From G965233625 sp965233625 (GTDB lineage: Bacteria > Planctomycetota > Planctomycetia > Pirellulales > Pirellulaceae), in assembly GCA_965233625.1 (NCBI GenBank), contig OZ247499.1, positions 496,001 through 560,000 of the forward strand: 64,000 nucleotides of DNA, read 5' to 3'. This document shows positions 62,885 through 64,000 of this stretch, piece by piece. Made by a program: the position numbers and the translations under genes. The first letter of the stretch is position 1. Every line of letters starts with the position of its first letter. The notes under the pieces are model-generated. The model saw only the letters and a list, made by a program, of their open reading frames with translations. It made no database searches and was not told the DNA's origin.

Positions 62885-63576
62885 GCAGCCAGCAGGCTTT
62901 CGACTTACACAACGGGCAGATCGTAGGTTGCGAACGTTGCCCCAGGTTGCGGGAGCATTGCCGGAATATTGCGGTTAAGAAGCGGAAAGCCTTTCAGGAC
63001 TGGGATTATTGGGGATTGCCGGTCCCTGACTTTGGGGACGCCGATGCCCAACTGCTGATCGTCGGCCTCGCTCCCGCAGCGCACGGCGCCAACCGTACAG
63101 GGCGGATGTTCACCGGTGATCGCAGCGGCGACTGGCTGTACCGCGCGCTGCACAAAGCAGGCTTTGCCAACCACAGTGAAGCGGTTAGTCGCGATGATGG
63201 GCTGCAGCTTAAAAATTGCCGGATCACGGCAGTCAATCATTGTGCACCGCCGGACAACAAGCCTTTGCGTGAGGAGGTTCTCCACTGCCAGCCGTTCCTG
63301 CAGCGGGCGTTCGACTCGCCGCAGATCCGCGCGGTATTAGCGCTGGGCGGAATCGCGTGGAAGGCGACCGTTGATGAACTTATCCGCCGCGAGTGGTGGA
63401 CCACCCGGCGGCCCAAGTTTTCACACGGCTGCAACTTCGAGCTTGCCGGCGCACGAAAGCTGTGGGGCAGCTATCACCCAAGTCAGCAGAACACCTTCAC
63501 GGGCCGGCTGACCGAACCGATGTTCGATGCGGTATTCGCCGGAATCCGGCAGCAACTGGATGCAAACAAGCCGTAA
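62881..63576 (+). CDS. Family-5 uracil-DNA glycosylase (UdgB-like)
   Basis: 231 residues from the ATG at 62881, which overlaps the guaA stop as ATGA; another ATG at 62875 would add two residues. Seen: four cluster cysteines (17, 20, 121 and 136 from this start), the family-5 motif GLAPAAHGANRTGRMFTGD (62-80), NHCAPPDNKP and the C-terminal YHPSQQN. Known: family-5 4Fe-4S UDGs (UdgB) have no polar catalytic residue in motif 1 (here GLAPAAHG) and remove uracil, hydroxymethyluracil or hypoxanthine. Translational coupling to guaA is likely. Confidence 0.95.
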   Translation: MSSQQAFDLHNGQIVGCERCPRLREHCRNIAVKKRKAFQDWDYWGLPVPDFGDADAQLLIVGLAPAAHGANRTGRMFTGDRSGDWLYRALHKAGFANHSEAVSRDDGLQLKNCRITAVNHCAPPDNKPLREEVLHCQPFLQRAFDSPQIRAVLALGGIAWKATVDELIRREWWTTRRPKFSHGCNFELAGARKLWGSYHPSQQNTFTGRLTEPMFDAVFAGIRQQLDANKP

Positions 63577-63590
63577 CGCTATCTCGCCGC

Positions 63591-64000
63591 TTAGTGTTCG
63601 TGACTGTGGCCGTCTGCACGGTCGGGGTGTTGCTGATTAACGTGGACGTGCAGTCCGGGCCTGGCTTCTATGAGCTTACCGATGCCAGCGTCTGTCACCT
63701 GACTATCGTCAATGTAAAACGATTCCAGGCCGCTTGCTTCATGCAGCGCCGTTAGGCCGTCGTCCGTCACCGGCGCGCCGATCAGATGCAGGAACCGCAA
63801 AGAGGGGAACTTGCTGATTTCCTGGAGGCAGGCATCCGTTAGATGAGGGCTGCCAGTGCGAAGCAGTTCGAGGTTGCTTAGCGCCGAGAGTTGTCCGAAC
63901 GCCGCATCGTCGAAGGTTCCGCGGGGCACGTTCAGCACGCGTAAACGCTTACAAAGGGTTATCGCTTTTAGCTGTTCGCTGTCGACTTTGCTATGGATAA
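63591..64000 (-). CDS. Leucine-rich-repeat protein (5' end outside the window)
   Basis: At least 136 codons of an open minus-strand frame that continues beyond the right edge; the GTG at 63938 is an internal Val rather than the start. Seen: at least four LRR units of the SDS22/internalin-like planctomycete type (LSALSNLELLRTGSPHLTD; FPSLRFLHLIGAPVTDDGL; ASGLESFYIDDSQVTDAGI), ending in a His-rich tail (HVNQQHPDRADGHSHEH). Known: protein-binding repeat. Converges on the family-5 UDG gene with a 14-base gap. Domain content of the missing N-terminus is unknown. Confidence 0.85.
   Translation of the reverse strand, partial: IHSKVDSEQLKAITLCKRLRVLNVPRGTFDDAAFGQLSALSNLELLRTGSPHLTDACLQEISKFPSLRFLHLIGAPVTDDGLTALHEASGLESFYIDDSQVTDAGIGKLIEARPGLHVHVNQQHPDRADGHSHEH

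Overview
The window looks like a chromosomal segment of a planctomycete (Planctomycetota). The basis is gene content: three Sec-exported sulfatases, a DUF1501 protein, a DUF1559 pseudopilin-like protein, a Tat-exported Gfo/Idh oxidoreductase, a PQQ-repeat exported protein, a CHAT-like protein with an exported TPR region, and many lineage-typical exported proteins of unknown function. The DNA is moderately GC-rich, genes are dense on both strands, and several starts are GTG or TTG. I see no rRNA, tRNA, CRISPR array, insertion sequence, integrase or phage gene. It reads as ordinary core and accessory chromosome.

Left edge (1-3487, minus strand): a compact DNA-repair run of a radical SAM/HhH protein, a DUF4130-UdgX fusion and a ligase-associated exonuclease that runs off the window. 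3634-13472: two sulfatases, an exported TPR protein followed by a two-component system, a ROK sugar kinase, an SBF-like transporter and a 2Fe-2S ferredoxin. 13653-20446: planctomycete-type exported proteins (one with a 21-nt/heptapeptide minisatellite), a CPBP protease and a DUF1559 protein. 20562-22520: an SLC13-type anion permease with RCK_C domains.

22565-32717 (mostly minus strand): a four-gene run (TPR/peptidase-MA-like protein, MazG, large membrane protein, ABC ATPase), then small proteins, a LolD/FtsX-type ABC exporter and an alpha/beta hydrolase. 32876-48103 (plus strand): sulfatase, pyruvate carboxylase, glycerophosphodiesterase, PQQ-repeat protein, LepA, ABM monooxygenase, DnaJ-like protein, DUF2760 plus Hsp70, and a sialate acetylesterase. 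48136-50869 (minus): Gfo/Idh oxidoreductase, rhodanese, family-4 uracil-DNA glycosylase. 51118-57195 (plus): Der, DUF1501, TPR/CHAT-like protein. 57205-59802 (minus): radical SAM protein and a coiled-coil membrane protein. 60308-63576 (plus): conserved unknown, GMP synthase, family-5 uracil-DNA glycosylase. The right edge holds a truncated leucine-rich-repeat gene.

Two themes connect the genes. One is DNA uracil/base repair: three different uracil-DNA glycosylase superfamily branches occur in 63 kb, one in a predicted repair operon. The other is use of sulfated or acetylated glycans: sulfatases, sialate O-acetylesterase, ROK kinase, Gfo/Idh oxidoreductase, and possibly the SLC13 permease for the released sulfate. 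All functions are read from motifs and family knowledge; no database search was run.
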